Positions 33,731 to 33,909 of a stretch of 33,909 nt of DNA are shown here, piece by piece. The notes under the pieces were generated by a model. The model was not told where the DNA came from. It made no database searches and saw nothing but the letters and a program-made list of their open reading frames with translations. The DNA is from Calditrichota bacterium (GTDB lineage: Bacteria; Zhuqueibacterota; JdFR-76; BMS3Abin05), in NCBI GenBank assembly GCA_013151735.1, contig JAADHR010000080.1, forward strand, positions 1 through 33,909. Reading direction: 5' to 3'. Position 1 is the stretch's first letter. Each line of letters opens with the position of its first letter. The translations under genes and the position numbers were made by a program.

Positions 33731-33909
33731 TCCGTTCTCGAAATATCCGTGCAAAGGTTTATTAGAAAGCTTTTAAAAAATTAAGATTTCTGACACAGAC
33801 AATAGGTTGTAACAAAATAGAATCAACAATTTGTGACAAAAATTATTTTGCCATTAGAACAAGGTGATTTTACAATCAATTGAAAAATATGTTTTTACGT
33901 AACATTTTT

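Noticed and set aside
1..33909. CRISPR array, phage or insertion sequence
   Set aside because: No regularly spaced direct repeats, transposase, integrase or phage structural gene were seen; the palindromic repeats are isolated.

Overview
The window is a fragment of a Gram-negative bacterial chromosome of moderate GC content. It holds 28 protein genes that can be supported. A TonB-dependent receptor with an N-terminal carboxypeptidase-regulatory-like domain, a FadL-type outer-membrane protein, a bacterial serine palmitoyltransferase and a selenocysteine-containing SelD together point to the FCB side of the tree (Calditrichota / KSB1-like candidate phyla are my best guess). No 16S or other phylogenetic anchor is present, so the phylum is an inference.

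Layout. (1) 209-6508, minus strand: a lipoate and 2-oxoacid dehydrogenase locus reading lipB, E1-alpha, E1-beta, a small half-ferritin, thioredoxin reductase, E2, lipA. It supplies a 2-oxoacid dehydrogenase (E1 and E2) and both enzymes that lipoylate it; E3 (lpd) lies alone at 13509-14909. (2) 6764-8062: a POT-family peptide transporter with a clear terminator. (3) 8547-12977: an AGPS-like flavoprotein, glycerol-3-phosphate dehydrogenase and a YegS/DgkB-type lipid kinase, a cluster that suggests glycerolipid or ether-lipid synthesis. (4) 15158-18996: rplM-rpsI-rpsB-tsf-pyrH-frr, the translation cluster, with a sigma70-like promoter before rplM and intrinsic terminators after tsf and frr. (5) 19151-21745: a serine palmitoyltransferase-like enzyme followed by a GNAT-fold protein, a candidate sphingolipid pair.

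(6) The strand switches at about 21.75 kb. selD (22180-23244) is read through an in-frame UGA codon followed by a bacterial SECIS-like hairpin. Then come a FadL-type protein, a secreted lipoprotein esterase, a small lipoprotein and a TonB-dependent receptor (23777-29331), which look like one operon for hydrolysing and importing an extracellular compound. (7) 29405-33730, minus strand: a metal (probably zinc) uptake cluster with a small membrane protein, an outer-membrane channel-like protein with a coiled coil, a ZnuA-like binding protein and a ZnuB-like permease with an unusual soluble C-terminal extension. No ABC ATPase gene is visible.

Intergenic regions carry several palindromic repeats: an ACAGGAT inverted repeat at 1082, a G/C-rich palindrome at 8205, and a 119-bp nested-hairpin MITE-like element at 13245. 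Three or four promoters share the form TTGA-N17-TAAATT. No tRNA, rRNA, CRISPR array, insertion sequence or phage gene was seen. The most interesting content is the two lipid clusters, the Sec-type selD and the unusual zinc cluster.
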